Source of the DNA: Nocardia kruczakiae NBRC 101016
Lineage (GTDB): Bacteria > Actinomycetota > Actinomycetes > Mycobacteriales > Mycobacteriaceae
Length of the DNA stretch: 64,000 nt
Direction of reading: 5' to 3'
NCBI RefSeq assembly: GCF_001612965.1
Contig: NZ_BDBL01000008.1
Span: forward strand, 124,001 to 188,000
Below the pieces are notes generated by a model that was not told the origin of the DNA, ran no database searches, and saw only the letters and a program-made list of their open reading frames with translations. Both the position numbers and the translations under genes were made by a program. Below are positions 42,558-51,512 of this stretch, piece by piece; position 1 is the first letter of the stretch; every line of letters begins with the position of its first letter.

Positions 42558-43342
42558 TTCACGCCACCGAACCGGCGATCGCGCTTGGCGTACTCCACAC
42601 AGGCCTCCCACAGGTCGCGGCGGTCGAAATCGGGGAACAGGGTGTGCTGGAAGACGAACTCCGCATAGGCGGACTGCCAGATCAGGAAGTTCGAACTGCG
42701 CAGCTCACCGGAGGGGCGCAGGAACAGATCCACATCCGGCATATCCGGCTCGTCGAGATACTTCGCGAAGGTGGATTCGGTGACCTTCTCCGGATCCAGC
42801 TGTCCGGCCGCCACCTTCCGCGCGATTTCCCGTGCCGCGTCGGCGATTTCGGCGCGGCCTCCGTAGTTGACGCACATCGTCAGCGTCATCACGGTGTTGT
42901 CCTTGGTGAGCTCCTCGGCGATCTCCAATTCCTTGATCACGCTGCGCCACAGGCGCGGTCGCCGGCCCGCCCAGCGCACCCGCACGCCCATCTCGTGCAT
43001 CTCGTCGCGGCGGCGCCGGATCACGTCGCGGTTGAAGCCCATGAGGAATTTGACCTCGTCGGGGCTGCGCCGCCAGTTCTCGGTCGAAAAGGCATAGGCG
43101 GAAAGCCATTTCACGCCGATCTCGATGCACCCCTCGACGGTGTCCATGAGCACCGCCTCGCCGCGCTCGTGCCCGGCGGTGCGCGGCAGCCCCCGATCCT
43201 GGGCCCACCGGCCGTTGCCGTCCATCACCAGCGCCACATGCCTGGGCACGAACTCCGGCGGCAGCGCGGGCGGGGTGGCGCCCGACGGGTGCGGTGACGG
43301 CGGACGAATCGTGCGGGTGGTCTGGGAGCGGTTACCGATCAC
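42554..43342 (-). CDS. uppS: Decaprenyl (polyprenyl) diphosphate synthase, cis-prenyltransferase
   Basis: Builds the polyprenyl phosphate carrier for cell-wall and arabinogalactan synthesis. The 262 residues show all five cis-prenyltransferase regions: [20 protein letters not shown] then [41 protein letters not shown], and [20 protein letters not shown] and AEFVF. The ~30-residue N-terminal tail is rich in Pro and Thr. It corresponds to Rv2361c, the long-chain Z-decaprenyl diphosphate synthase. Confidence 0.95.
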   Translation of the reverse strand: MIGNRSQTTRTIRPPSPHPSGATPPALPPEFVPRHVALVMDGNGRWAQDRGLPRTAGHERGEAVLMDTVEGCIEIGVKWLSAYAFSTENWRRSPDEVKFLMGFNRDVIRRRRDEMHEMGVRVRWAGRRPRLWRSVIKELEIAEELTKDNTVMTLTMCVNYGGRAEIADAAREIARKVAAGQLDPEKVTESTFAKYLDEPDMPDVDLFLRPSGELRSSNFLIWQSAYAEFVFQHTLFPDFDRRDLWEACVEYAKRDRRFGGVK

Positions 43343-43422
43343 GCCACCTATCCTGCATCACCGCGCGCCGCCCGTGACCGGTGCCGTGGGATTTCCGCGC
43401 CGACCTGCGCCTACGCATCCGC

Positions 43423-44241
43423 TCAGGGCTTGACGCCGACCGCGGCCCAGATGCCGAACGCCTCGTCGGCCCACGCGAGGCGCTCCTCCGGAATGTAGAA
43501 GTCCGGATTCGGGTGCCAGCGGTGCATCGGAACCACGCCGGGCTCGACGAGCTCCAGCCCGTCGAAGAAGCGGGTGACCTCGGCCTTGTTGCGCAGGGCG
43601 ACCTTCATCCCGGCCTGGGCGTAGACCGCCGCCACCTTCGCGAGCCGTTCCGGATTCACATCGCTCGAGGCGTGGGTGATGCTGAGATACGACCCGGGCG
43701 CGAACGCGTCCATATAGGTGCGCACGATGTCGTAGGCGCCCTCTTCGTCGGTGACGAAGTGCATGATCGCGGCCAGGTTGAGCGCCACCGGCCGGGACAG
43801 ATCGATCACCGCGCGGAACTGCTCCGAGCCGAGGATCACGTCCGGATCGCGCACATCCGAGGGAATGTATTCGGTACGCCCCTCCTCCGAGCCGATCATC
43901 AGCGCACGGGCATGCGCCAGCACCAGGGGATCGTGGTCGACGTACACCACGCGGCAGTGCGGATCGACGGCCTGCACGGCGTTGTGCAGATTCGGTTCGG
44001 TCGGAATTCCGGTGCCGATGTCGAGAAACTGCCGCACACCGTCGCGCGCCGCGAAACGTGCCGCCCGATGGACGAATTCACGATTGGCCCGCGCGGCCTG
44101 CGCGGTCTCCGGAAACGCCTCCATCACCTTCGACGCGGCCTCGCGATCGGCCGGATAGTTGTCCTTGCCGCCGAGGTAGTAGTCGTACATCCGCGCCGAA
44201 TGCGCCTTCTCCGTATCGAACTCGACAAGCTCGTGAGACAT
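43423..44241 (-). CDS. SAM-dependent methyltransferase, DUF574 (Methyltransf_19) family
   Basis: A 272-residue protein of the actinobacterial DUF574 family: SARMYDYYLGGKDNYPADRE near the N-terminus is the family signature, VRQFLDIGTGIPTEPNLH the SAM-binding glycine loop, and VVYVDHDPLVLAHARALM the acidic ribose-binding strand. The C-terminal half (FFDGLELVEPGVVPMHRWHP) is also typical. Members are abundant in Streptomyces and Nocardia; substrates are mostly unknown. Divergent from the F420-type oxidoreductase, with 155 bp between. Confidence 0.9.
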   Translation of the reverse strand: MSHELVEFDTEKAHSARMYDYYLGGKDNYPADREAASKVMEAFPETAQAARANREFVHRAARFAARDGVRQFLDIGTGIPTEPNLHNAVQAVDPHCRVVYVDHDPLVLAHARALMIGSEEGRTEYIPSDVRDPDVILGSEQFRAVIDLSRPVALNLAAIMHFVTDEEGAYDIVRTYMDAFAPGSYLSITHASSDVNPERLAKVAAVYAQAGMKVALRNKAEVTRFFDGLELVEPGVVPMHRWHPNPDFYIPEERLAWADEAFGIWAAVGVKP

Positions 44242-44328
44242 CGAAGCTTTCTCCGTAGGGTTGGTGGGACCTGGACGTGAAATTACCCCGTCCGAGCCGC
44301 ACGCAGGGCCCGCATTCCCGGAAACCTC

Positions 44329-44359
44329 TTGACCTGGAGTGCGCTCCAGGGCATAGCGT
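44329..44359 (+). promoter_or_regulatory. MerR-type promoter with 19-bp spacer
   Basis: TTGACC (44329) and TAGCGT (44354) are separated by 19 bp, longer than the usual 17, and the spacer carries the inverted repeat CTGGAG-TGCG-CTCCAG (44334-44349) hugging the -35 box. This is the classic layout of promoters activated by MerR-family regulators, which twist the DNA to align the two boxes. It drives the gene at 44397. No MerR gene is present in the window. Confidence 0.75.
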
Positions 44360-44396
44360 GCTCCACGGGAAGTCAGTCACTGACGAGGAGAACTCC

Positions 44397-45272
44397 ATGG
44401 AGCTCGGATTTCACATTCCTATCTTCGATATCGACGGCGGCACCCCCGCGATCGCGGGAGAGCTGGCGCGCGTAGGCCAGGCCGCGGAGGCGGCGGGCGC
44501 CACCTGGTTGTCGTTCATGGATCACTACTTCCAGATCGAGCCGACCGGCCTACCGGCCGAGGCGAATATGCTGGAGGGATACACCACGCTGGGATACCTT
44601 GCGGCACATACCACCTCGATCGATCTCGGACTGCTGGTCACGGGCGTGACCTATCGGCATCCGGGTCTGCTCGCCAAGATCGTCACCACTCTGGACGTGC
44701 TGTCGGGCGGACGGGCCACGCTGGGGATCGGGGCCGCGTGGTTCGAGCGGGAGCATCGCGGGCTCGGGGTCGAGTTCCCGCCGCTGGCCGAGCGGTTCGA
44801 GCGGCTGGAGGAGACGCTGCGGATCTGCGCGCAGATGTGGGATCCGCAGAACAACGGGCCGTTCGAGGGCAAGTACTACCAGCTGGCCGAGACGCTGTGC
44901 TCACCGCAGCCGATCCATCGCCCGAACGTGCTGATCGGCGGCGGCGGGGAGAAGAAGACGCTGCGGCTGGTCGCACAGTACGGCGACGCCTGCAATCTGT
45001 TCGGCACGTCGCCGGAGGACGTCGCCCACAAACTGGACGTGCTGCGCCGCCACTGCGACGACGTCGGTCGCGATTTCGACACCATCCGCACCACGATCAT
45101 GGCCAACAATCCGCGCCCGAATCCGGACGTTCGCGACGAATTCGTCCGCAGCATGGCCGATTACGCGAAACTGGGCATCGACGCGGTGCTGATCACCCCG
45201 ACCACGGGCTCCCCCGCCGCGTGGATCGAGGACATGGCGCCGGCGGTCCCACAGCTGGCCGACCTCGGGTAG
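44397..45272 (+). CDS. LLM-class F420-dependent oxidoreductase
   Basis: A 291-residue TIM-barrel enzyme of the luciferase-like family in its F420 branch: ELGFHIPIFDIDGGTPAIAG, AAGATWLSFMDHYFQ, LGLLVTGVTYRHPGLLAKIV, LDVLSGGRATLGIGAAWFER and PNVLIGGGGEKKTLRLVAQY. It probably reduces or oxidises a small molecule using F420. A GAGGAG motif lies six bases before the ATG, and a MerR-type promoter lies about 40 bp upstream. It converges on recO. Confidence 0.9.
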   Translation: MELGFHIPIFDIDGGTPAIAGELARVGQAAEAAGATWLSFMDHYFQIEPTGLPAEANMLEGYTTLGYLAAHTTSIDLGLLVTGVTYRHPGLLAKIVTTLDVLSGGRATLGIGAAWFEREHRGLGVEFPPLAERFERLEETLRICAQMWDPQNNGPFEGKYYQLAETLCSPQPIHRPNVLIGGGGEKKTLRLVAQYGDACNLFGTSPEDVAHKLDVLRRHCDDVGRDFDTIRTTIMANNPRPNPDVRDEFVRSMADYAKLGIDAVLITPTTGSPAAWIEDMAPAVPQLADLG

Positions 45273-45281
45273 CCGGCCGGT

Positions 45282-46061
45282 CTATCCCACCCGAGACGCC
45301 GGCGACTCCGCCGCCTCGTGCGGACGAGAGCGCTCGATCAACGGCAACGTCCGCAACTGCCGTTCCAGATGCCATTGCAGATGGGCAGCGGTGAGGCCGC
45401 TGGCCTGGCGGCGGACGGACTCGGCAACCACGTCGAGTCCGGTCCAGTCTCCGCGATTGAGCGCACTCATCAATTCCAGGACCCCGACCGCGGGCGTGGC
45501 CGAGCCGGGCGGGCGGCAGTGCACGCAGACCGCTCCCCCGGCGGCCACGTGGAAGGCGCGGTGGGGGCCGGGGGTGGCACACCGGGCACATTCGTCGAGA
45601 GCGGGCGCCCAGCCCGCGAAACCCATGGCGCGCAACAGGAATGCGTCGAGGATCAGTTCGTGCGGGCGCCGACCGGCGGCGATCGCGCGCAGGGCGCCGG
45701 CGGTCAGGGTGTGCAGGCGGGGCGCGGGGGCGCGCTCCTCACCGGCGAGACGTTCGGCGGTCTCCAGCACCGCGCACGCGGTGGTGTAGCGACCGTAGTC
45801 GGCGACGATATCGGCGGCGAACGCCTCCACGGTGGACACCTGGGTCACGGTGTCGAGGTTGCGTCCGGGATACAGCTGCACGTCGATATAGGCGAACGGT
45901 TCCAGCCGCGCGCCGAATTTCGACCGGGTGCGGCGCACCCCCTTCGCCACCGCCCGCACCAGCCCGTGCTGACGGGTGAGCAGCGTGACGATGCGATCGG
46001 CCTCCCCCAGCTTGTGCTGGCGCAGCACAATCGCCTGGTCCCGATACAACAACACGTTCAC
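45282..46061 (-). CDS. recO: DNA repair protein RecO
   Basis: Acts in RecF-pathway recombination repair, loading RecA with RecR. The 259 residues contain the N-terminal OB fold (LYRDQAIVLRQHKLGEADRI then VTLLTRQHGLVRAVAKGVRR) and a four-Cys zinc site (ECARCATPGPHRAF and AVCVHC). GTG 46061 has GGGAG eight bases upstream; GTG 46055 is an alternative and would match the shorter M. tuberculosis N-terminus. Position between uppS and era is conserved with mycobacteria. Confidence 0.92.
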   Translation of the reverse strand: MNVLLYRDQAIVLRQHKLGEADRIVTLLTRQHGLVRAVAKGVRRTRSKFGARLEPFAYIDVQLYPGRNLDTVTQVSTVEAFAADIVADYGRYTTACAVLETAERLAGEERAPAPRLHTLTAGALRAIAAGRRPHELILDAFLLRAMGFAGWAPALDECARCATPGPHRAFHVAAGGAVCVHCRPPGSATPAVGVLELMSALNRGDWTGLDVVAESVRRQASGLTAAHLQWHLERQLRTLPLIERSRPHEAAESPASRVG

Positions 46062-46183
46062 AGTCTCCCACGCCACCCCGACGTGCCCGCGCCCCCACGC
46101 CACTGATCGGGTGCCACGTACTCGACCCGGCCACCGAATCGCCGGACCTCCGCCACCTCGGGTGCGCCAGGCCTTCGTGACCT

Positions 46184-46597
46184 CTACACGCTGCGCGGCA
46201 GTCCCTCGGCATACAGCTGCGCGATGCGGGGTGCGTGAATTGTGCGCAGCATCAACGTGGTCCAGCCGGTGCGGATCGGGTCGATCGCGCCGCGGTCGGC
46301 CTCGACGAGCATGCGCTCGGGTCCCTGCAGTTCCATGGTGACGGCGGGATGTCCCAGCCAGACGTCGACCAACGCCTCCTGATTACCCCAGATGACCAGG
46401 CGTTTTCTGCTCATCCCGATGGTTCCGCCGACGATGTTCTCCCAACTGGAGGAACCGTAGTGCAGTGGCGTCCGATAATTGCGTCTGGCCAGCGATCCAC
46501 TCACCGGGCCGAATACGACGATCCCTTCCGATTCCAGATCCGAACGCACTTGTGGCGGCAGCTCTTTCGAGCCGAACGCCCGGGACATCCACTTCAC
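46184..46597 (-). CDS. Conserved hypothetical protein
   Basis: A 137-residue soluble protein I cannot assign. The sequence has several beta-strand-like stretches (ESEGIVVFGPVSGSLARRNY, IGMSRKRLVIWGNQ) and conserved-looking WGNQEALVDVWLGHPAVTME, suggesting a small beta-rich, PH-like fold. No signal peptide or membrane segment. The start is GTG 46597 (ATG 46588 possible); the longer frame to 46636 is less likely. It lies between recO and era and is not part of the M. tuberculosis order I remember. Confidence 0.65.
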   Translation of the reverse strand: MKWMSRAFGSKELPPQVRSDLESEGIVVFGPVSGSLARRNYRTPLHYGSSSWENIVGGTIGMSRKRLVIWGNQEALVDVWLGHPAVTMELQGPERMLVEADRGAIDPIRTGWTTLMLRTIHAPRIAQLYAEGLPRSV

Positions 46598-46801
46598 GCC
46601 AGGATCGTAGGCCCGTCTCACAATGTGCGTGCGCACACAGTTCGCCCGCTCCTGCGGAAATACCGGAATCGCACATCACAATTCGACTACGGCCCACCTG
46701 CGAATCCGATATGGGCGGTTGCCCGGACGCGCGCCAGGTTTCGCGCGCGCCCCGAGACGGAGATCACAGAGGACGACGGCACGATCCCCGGGGAGCCCCG
46801 A

Positions 46802-47722
46802 TCAGAAACCCAGCTTGCGCAGCTGCTTGGGATCGCGCTGCCAATCCTTGGCGACCTTCACGTGCAGATGCAGATAGATGCGGGTGCCCAGGATGTGCTC
46901 GATCTGCTTGCGGGCCGCGGTGCCGACCTCCTTGAGCCGCGCGCCGCGTTTGCCGATGATGATCGCCTTCTGACTCGGCCGCTCCACGTACAACAGGGCG
47001 TGCACGTCGAGCATGTCCTCGTGTTCCTCGCGCGGCAGGATCTCCTCGATCACCACCGCCAGTGAATGCGGCAGCTCGTCGCGCACACCCTCCAGCGCCG
47101 CCTCGCGGATGAGCTCGGCCATGAGGGTTTCCTCGGGCTCGTCGGTCAGCTCACCGTCGGGGTAGAACGCCGGGCCCTCCGGCATCTTGGACGCGATCAC
47201 ATCGACGAGCAGTTCGACCTGTTCACCCTTGGCCGCGGAGACCGGAACCACCTCGGCCTCGGGGCCCAGCAGTTGCGAGACCGCGAGCAGCTGCTCGGCG
47301 ACCTGCGGCTTGTCCACCTTGTCGATCTTGGTGACCACGCCGAGCAGGGTCGTCTTCGGCGCCATCTGCTTGACCTGCTGCACGATCCAGCGGTCACCCG
47401 GTCCGATCTTCTCGTCGGCCGGAATGCACAGCGCGATCACGTCGACCTCGGAGTAGGTGTCGCGCACCAGATCGTTGAGGCGCTGCCCCAGCAGCGTGCG
47501 CGGCCGGTGCAGTCCCGGAGTGTCGACCAGGATCAGCTGAGCGTGGTCACGATGCACGATGCCGCGGATGGTGTGCCGCGTGGTCTGCGGGCGCGAGGAC
47601 GTGATCGCGATCTTCTGGCCGACCATGGCATTGGTCAGCGTGGATTTTCCGGTATTGGGCCGGCCGACGAAACAGACGAAGCCGGAACGGAATTCGCCCT
47701 CGCCGGGCTGCTGGACGCTCAT
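46802..47722 (-). CDS. era: GTPase Era
   Basis: Essential 16S rRNA-binding GTPase for 30S subunit maturation. The 306 residues have G1 GRPNTGKSTLTNAM, G3 LVDTPGLHRPRTLLG, G4 VTKIDKVDKP, and the C-terminal KH domain (LLYVERPSQKAIIIGKRGAR then LKEVGTAARKQIE). The sequence up to the KH domain keeps the usual length. The start overlaps the downstream end of the deaminase-like gene by 4 bp. Confidence 0.96.
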   Translation of the reverse strand: MSVQQPGEGEFRSGFVCFVGRPNTGKSTLTNAMVGQKIAITSSRPQTTRHTIRGIVHRDHAQLILVDTPGLHRPRTLLGQRLNDLVRDTYSEVDVIALCIPADEKIGPGDRWIVQQVKQMAPKTTLLGVVTKIDKVDKPQVAEQLLAVSQLLGPEAEVVPVSAAKGEQVELLVDVIASKMPEGPAFYPDGELTDEPEETLMAELIREAALEGVRDELPHSLAVVIEEILPREEHEDMLDVHALLYVERPSQKAIIIGKRGARLKEVGTAARKQIEHILGTRIYLHLHVKVAKDWQRDPKQLRKLGF

Positions 47723-48099
47723 CGTGCCGTCTCGGTTCCGGCATCGACGGTGCGGTAGGTCGCACCCTTGCGATCGGTGACGATGACCGCGGCCGACGCG
47801 CTCACCTCGCGCACCGCGGCCACGCCCGGATCGGCATCCTGCCCGCCGACCAGCACCGCCGCCTCGAACCCCTCCGCACCGCTGGAGATCGCGGCCGCGA
47901 CCGCCGCCTGCAACGCCGACAACGACAACGCGTTCAGGTCCACCGTGCCGGCGGCGTAGGTGCGGCCGTCGGTATCGCGGATCGCCGCACCCGCCACCCC
48001 GCCGGTGCGTCCCATCGCACCGCGGGCCAGCACCAGCAGTTTGCCGTCCTCGGCGCTCAATTCGCCGGTGTTCAATTCGGCGGTTTCACCCTCGGTCAT
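47719..48099 (-). CDS. Cytidine-deaminase-fold protein lacking the catalytic zinc motifs
   Basis: A 126-residue protein with the size and core pattern of a cytidine deaminase ([16 protein letters not shown], then a central [19 protein letters not shown] helix), but neither the HAE nor the PCxxC zinc-binding motif is visible. It corresponds to Rv2365c between era and corC in mycobacteria. Probably non-catalytic. ATG 48099 has GGAG seven bases upstream, favouring it over ATG 48105. It overlaps the corC end by 14 bp and era by 4 bp. Confidence 0.75.
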   Translation of the reverse strand: MTEGETAELNTGELSAEDGKLLVLARGAMGRTGGVAGAAIRDTDGRTYAAGTVDLNALSLSALQAAVAAAISSGAEGFEAAVLVGGQDADPGVAAVREVSASAAVIVTDRKGATYRTVDAGTETAR

Positions 48100-49444
48100 C
48101 GCCATCTCCGTTCTCGTATCTCGACGTCTCTTCCCGCCCCTGACGGTCGCCGCGCACCGCATCCGCGAGCGCGCCCGACAGTTCGCCCGGCTCCCCCGCC
48201 CGGCGCGCGACGACGGTGTGCACGCGCACCCGCCCCCTGGTATCGGCGCCGCCCTCGCCCCGCAGCAGCAGCCCGTGCGCGACGACCTCCGATCCCGGCA
48301 GCGGCACCCGGCCCAGCGTGTGGGCCAGCATGCCGCCGACGGTGTCGACGTCCTCCTCCTCGATCTCCAGGCCGAACAGCTCGCCCAGATCCTCGACCGG
48401 CAGCCGGGTGGAGACGCGGTAGACGCCCTCGCCCAGCTCTTCCACCGGCGCGATCTCGTCGGTGTCGTATTCGTCGGCGATCTCGCCGACGATCTCCTCG
48501 AGCACGTCCTCGATGGTGACCAGCCCGGCGATCCCGCCGTATTCGTCCACCAGCAGCGCCATGTGATTGCGGCGACGCTGCATCTCGTCGAGCAGTGCGT
48601 CGAGCGGTTTCGAGTCGGGCACGAACACGGCCGGCCGCATCACCGCCCGCACCTGCACGCTGCGGCCCCGATCCGCATACGGCACAAGATCTTTCAGATA
48701 AACCACGCCGAGGATGTCGTCGACGTTCTCGCCGACCACGGGAATGCGCGAATGCCCGGACCGCACGGCCAGCGACATCGCCTGTGCCACCGTCTTGTCC
48801 GCCTCGATCCACACCATCTCGGTGCGCGGCACCATCACCGCGCGGGCCGCGGTGTCGCCGAGTTCGAACACCGACTGGATCATGCGGCGTTCCTCGGAGT
48901 CGACCACACCGCTCTGCTGCGCCATATCGACGATCTCGCGCAGTTCCACTTCGGAAGCGAAGGGGCCGTTGCGAAATCCGCGACCGGGGGTGATGGCATT
49001 ACCGATCATGATCAGCAACCGGCTCACCGGGCCGAGCAGCGCCCCGATCGCCTGCACCGGCAGCGCGGCCGCCAGCGAGATCGAATACGCGTGCTGGCGG
49101 CCCAGCGTGCGCGGGCCGACACCGATGACGACATAGTCGATCACGACCATGATCACCGCGGTCACGGCCAGCGCCCACCCCCAGCCGAGCACCTCGCCGA
49201 GTGCCGCGACCAGCAGGACCGTCGCCGCGATCTCGCAGGTCAGTCGCAGTAACACCATGAGGTTCACATAGCGCGGGCGGTCGATCGTGATCCGGGCCAG
49301 CCGGCGGGCGCCCGGCCGGTCGGCGCGGACCAGATCCTCCACCCGCGCCGCCGAGACCGTCATCAACGCCGAATCGATCGCCGCGAAGACACCGCCGACG
49401 GGCACCAGCAGAATCGCCAGCAGCAGCGGGATCAGCGCATTCAC
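48086..49444 (-). CDS. CNNM/CorC-family CBS-domain membrane transporter (HlyC/CorC)
   Basis: A 452-residue protein: a DUF21/CNNM membrane domain ([20 protein letters not shown], two or three further helices to residue ~140), two CBS domains ([20 protein letters not shown] through [11 protein letters not shown]; and [18 protein letters not shown] ... [16 protein letters not shown]), and a C-terminal CorC_HlyC domain ([20 protein letters not shown]). Relatives handle magnesium or cobalt efflux. It corresponds to Rv2366c. Its ATG overlaps the stop of the small repeat ORF. Confidence 0.92.
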   Translation of the reverse strand: MNALIPLLLAILLVPVGGVFAAIDSALMTVSAARVEDLVRADRPGARRLARITIDRPRYVNLMVLLRLTCEIAATVLLVAALGEVLGWGWALAVTAVIMVVIDYVVIGVGPRTLGRQHAYSISLAAALPVQAIGALLGPVSRLLIMIGNAITPGRGFRNGPFASEVELREIVDMAQQSGVVDSEERRMIQSVFELGDTAARAVMVPRTEMVWIEADKTVAQAMSLAVRSGHSRIPVVGENVDDILGVVYLKDLVPYADRGRSVQVRAVMRPAVFVPDSKPLDALLDEMQRRRNHMALLVDEYGGIAGLVTIEDVLEEIVGEIADEYDTDEIAPVEELGEGVYRVSTRLPVEDLGELFGLEIEEEDVDTVGGMLAHTLGRVPLPGSEVVAHGLLLRGEGGADTRGRVRVHTVVARRAGEPGELSGALADAVRGDRQGREETSRYENGDGDDRG

Positions 49445-49593
49445 GCTCTGCCCTCGGCCGCCTGAGCTCGGGCCTGCGTGGTGACGCTGCGCTGCCGCCT
49501 CCGGCCCTGACCGCTCATGCTGTGTTCGACGGCGGCATGATCGGGGGCCTGCGTGGTGACGCTGCGCTGCCGCCTACGGCCCTGACCGCTCAT
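49441..49593 (-). CDS. 50-residue basic peptide made of two 25-residue repeats
   Basis: A short frame between ybeY and corC. Its ATG overlaps the ybeY stop (ATGA) and its TGA overlaps the corC ATG (TGAATG core), the pattern of a coupled gene. The product is two copies of a 25-residue unit starting [16 protein letters not shown], followed by PDHAAVEHS in the first and RAQAAEGRA in the second. It is very basic and Arg/Gln/Ser-rich with no membrane segment. No family recognised. It may be a real coupled small protein or a by-product of a duplication at the ybeY end. Confidence 0.45.
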   Translation of the reverse strand: MSGQGRRRQRSVTTQAPDHAAVEHSMSGQGRRRQRSVTTQARAQAAEGRA

Positions 49594-49595
49594 GC
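49470..49595. repeat. 51-bp direct repeat, 75-bp period
   Basis: 49470-49520 and 49545-49595 are identical except for one base (CCTCCGG against CCTACGG). The 75-bp period is exactly 25 codons, so the duplication keeps frame. The downstream copy abuts the ybeY stop. Confidence 0.9.
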
Positions 49596-50144
49596 CGGGT
49601 CCAGCGGATCGCCGGGGGCCGTGAATCCGGTCTTGCCCAGCAGGCGGCGGTCGCGCTCGGCCAGTTCGGCACGGCGGGCGGCCTCGCGCAGGCTTTCGTA
49701 CCATTCGGCGAGCAGACGGTTCTGCAGGCCGAACATCACCTTCTCCTCTTCCGGCTCGGCGTGGTCGTAGCCGAGCAGATGCAGCACTCCGTGGACGGTC
49801 AGCAGCGCCAGCTCGTGGTCGAGGGAATGGCCGGCCTTACCGGCCTGGGCGGCGGCGAATTCCGGGCAGAGCACGATGTCGCCGAGCATGGAGGGGCCCG
49901 GTTCGGCGCCGTCGGGGCGGCCACCGGGTTCGAGTTCGTCCATCGGGAACGACATCACATCGGTGGGACCCGGCAGATCCATCCACCGCATGTGCAGGTC
50001 GGCCATGGTATCGAGATCGACGAGCACCATCGACAACTCGGCCGCCGGATGCACGTCCATCCGTTCGATCGCGAACCGCGCGACGCTGACCAGATCCGGT
50101 TCCGATACGTCGATGCCCGACTCGTTGGCGATCTCGATACTCAC
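49590..50144 (-). CDS. ybeY: Endoribonuclease YbeY
   Basis: Zinc-dependent endonuclease for 16S rRNA 3' end processing and ribosome quality control. The 184 residues carry the metal motif [20 protein letters not shown] (HGxLHLxGYDH). N-terminal strand [20 protein letters not shown] and [18 protein letters not shown] are also typical. The C-terminal ~25 residues extend beyond short YbeY proteins. The GTG start follows the phoH-end repeat region by about 40 bp. Corresponds to Rv2367c. Confidence 0.93.
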   Translation of the reverse strand: MSIEIANESGIDVSEPDLVSVARFAIERMDVHPAAELSMVLVDLDTMADLHMRWMDLPGPTDVMSFPMDELEPGGRPDGAEPGPSMLGDIVLCPEFAAAQAGKAGHSLDHELALLTVHGVLHLLGYDHAEPEEEKVMFGLQNRLLAEWYESLREAARRAELAERDRRLLGKTGFTAPGDPLDPA

Positions 50145-50186
50145 CCTGCCAGCCTAATGGGGGCCGCGCGGGGGCTCACCACCACA

Positions 50187-50250
50187 TCAGCGGCGAGCCG
50201 CTCGGGCAACTCAGCGGCGAGCCGCTCCGGCAACTCAGCGGCGAGCCGCC
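50187..50250. repeat. 24-bp tandem repeat across the phoH stop codon
   Basis: Two full copies and a 16-bp partial copy of a 24-bp unit (50187-50210, 50211-50234, 50235-50250). Each unit carries, on the minus strand, GCGGCTCGCCGCTGA, so the last codons of phoH and its stop occur three times in frame. Confidence 0.92.
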
Positions 50251-51359
50251 TTGTCGGCCGCGCGGCGCTGGGCGCGGTTGCCGCCCGGGTAGTGCCGCGC
50301 CACCTGCGGGCGGGCATCGGACTCGTAGCGCTCGTAGGCGTCGACGATCTCCGAGACCAGCCGGTGGCGAACCACATCACTGGAGGTGAGCTCCGCGAAA
50401 TGGATGTCGTCCACATCGGTGAGGATGTCGCTGACCACCCGTAGTCCGGACCTGGTCCCGCCGGGCAGGTCGACCTGGGTGACGTCGCCGGTGACGACGA
50501 TCTTCGACCCGAAGCCGAGTCGGGTCAAAAACATCTTCATCTGTTCCGGCGTGGTGTTCTGCGCCTCGTCCAGGATGATGAACGAATCGTTGAGGCTGCG
50601 GCCGCGCATGTACGCCAGCGGCGCGACCTCGATCACGCCGGAGGCCATCAGCTTCGGAATCGCCTCCGGGTCCATCATGTCGTGCAGGGCGTCGTAGAGC
50701 GGGCGCAGATACGGGTCGATCTTCTCGTTCAGCGTGCCCGGCAGGAAGCCCAGCCGCTCGCCGGCCTCCACCGCCGGACGGGTGAGGATGATGCGGGTGA
50801 CCTGCTTGCTCTGCAGCGCCTGCACGGCCTTGGCGACCGCCAGATAGGTCTTACCGGTACCGGCCGGGCCGATGCCGAAGACGATGGTGTGCTCGTCGAT
50901 GGCGTCGACGTAGCGCTTCTGGTTCAGGGTCTTCGGGCGGATGGTCTTGCCGCGCCGGGCGATGATGTCCAGACTCAGCACCTCGGCGGGGGAATCGGAG
51001 GATCCCTCGGTCAGCATGGAGACCGTATGCCGGACCGCTTCCGGCGTGACGACGCGGTTGTGCGCGGTCAATGCCACGAGCTGCTCGACCACCCGCTCGG
51101 CCAGCGCCACATCGGCGGCCTTACCGGTGAGGGTCACCGAATTCCCGCGTACGTGAATGTCGGCGTCGAGCAGACCTTCGAGTTCACGCAGGTTCGCGTC
51201 GGCGGAACCGAGGAATCCGAACACGGACTCGGGGGCCAGTTCGATGCTGGAACGCACCGTCCGGGCCGCTGGACCCGAACCGTTACCGTTGCCGGGGGCA
51301 CCGGCTCCGATGCCGGTCGTGGGTGTTGTCGGGTCGCCGATATCGCCTGATGTTCGCAA
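50235..51359 (-). CDS. phoH: PhoH-family ATPase
   Basis: A 374-residue P-loop ATPase of the PhoH/YbeZ type, often a partner of YbeY. An N-terminal KH-like region ([20 protein letters not shown] then [17 protein letters not shown]) precedes Walker [19 protein letters not shown] and Walker [20 protein letters not shown]. The C-terminal ~35 residues are rich in Arg and Ala. The start is uncertain: TTG 51359 is the first codon after an in-frame TAG and has no ribosome binding site; a GTG about 35 codons in would give a shorter protein still containing the domain. Corresponds to Rv2368c. Confidence 0.93.
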   Translation of the reverse strand: MRTSGDIGDPTTPTTGIGAGAPGNGNGSGPAARTVRSSIELAPESVFGFLGSADANLRELEGLLDADIHVRGNSVTLTGKAADVALAERVVEQLVALTAHNRVVTPEAVRHTVSMLTEGSSDSPAEVLSLDIIARRGKTIRPKTLNQKRYVDAIDEHTIVFGIGPAGTGKTYLAVAKAVQALQSKQVTRIILTRPAVEAGERLGFLPGTLNEKIDPYLRPLYDALHDMMDPEAIPKLMASGVIEVAPLAYMRGRSLNDSFIILDEAQNTTPEQMKMFLTRLGFGSKIVVTGDVTQVDLPGGTRSGLRVVSDILTDVDDIHFAELTSSDVVRHRLVSEIVDAYERYESDARPQVARHYPGGNRAQRRAADKAARR

Positions 51360-51512
51360 AAGGAGCTATGGCCTGCTTTCCGGTCTCGAACGGATCCTCT
51401 CCTGTTCTCAAAGTCTATCGCGCGGCACCGACACCGCCCACTTATTTGATCTCCAGCCCCAGCTCAGAGGCCGCTCACCCGGAAGATGAGCAGTTTCGTC
51501 GTCACCGTCCGT

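Noticed and set aside
49470..50250. CRISPR array
   Set aside because: The two repeat sets have two and three copies only, different units, and code for protein or span a stop codon; no spacers.
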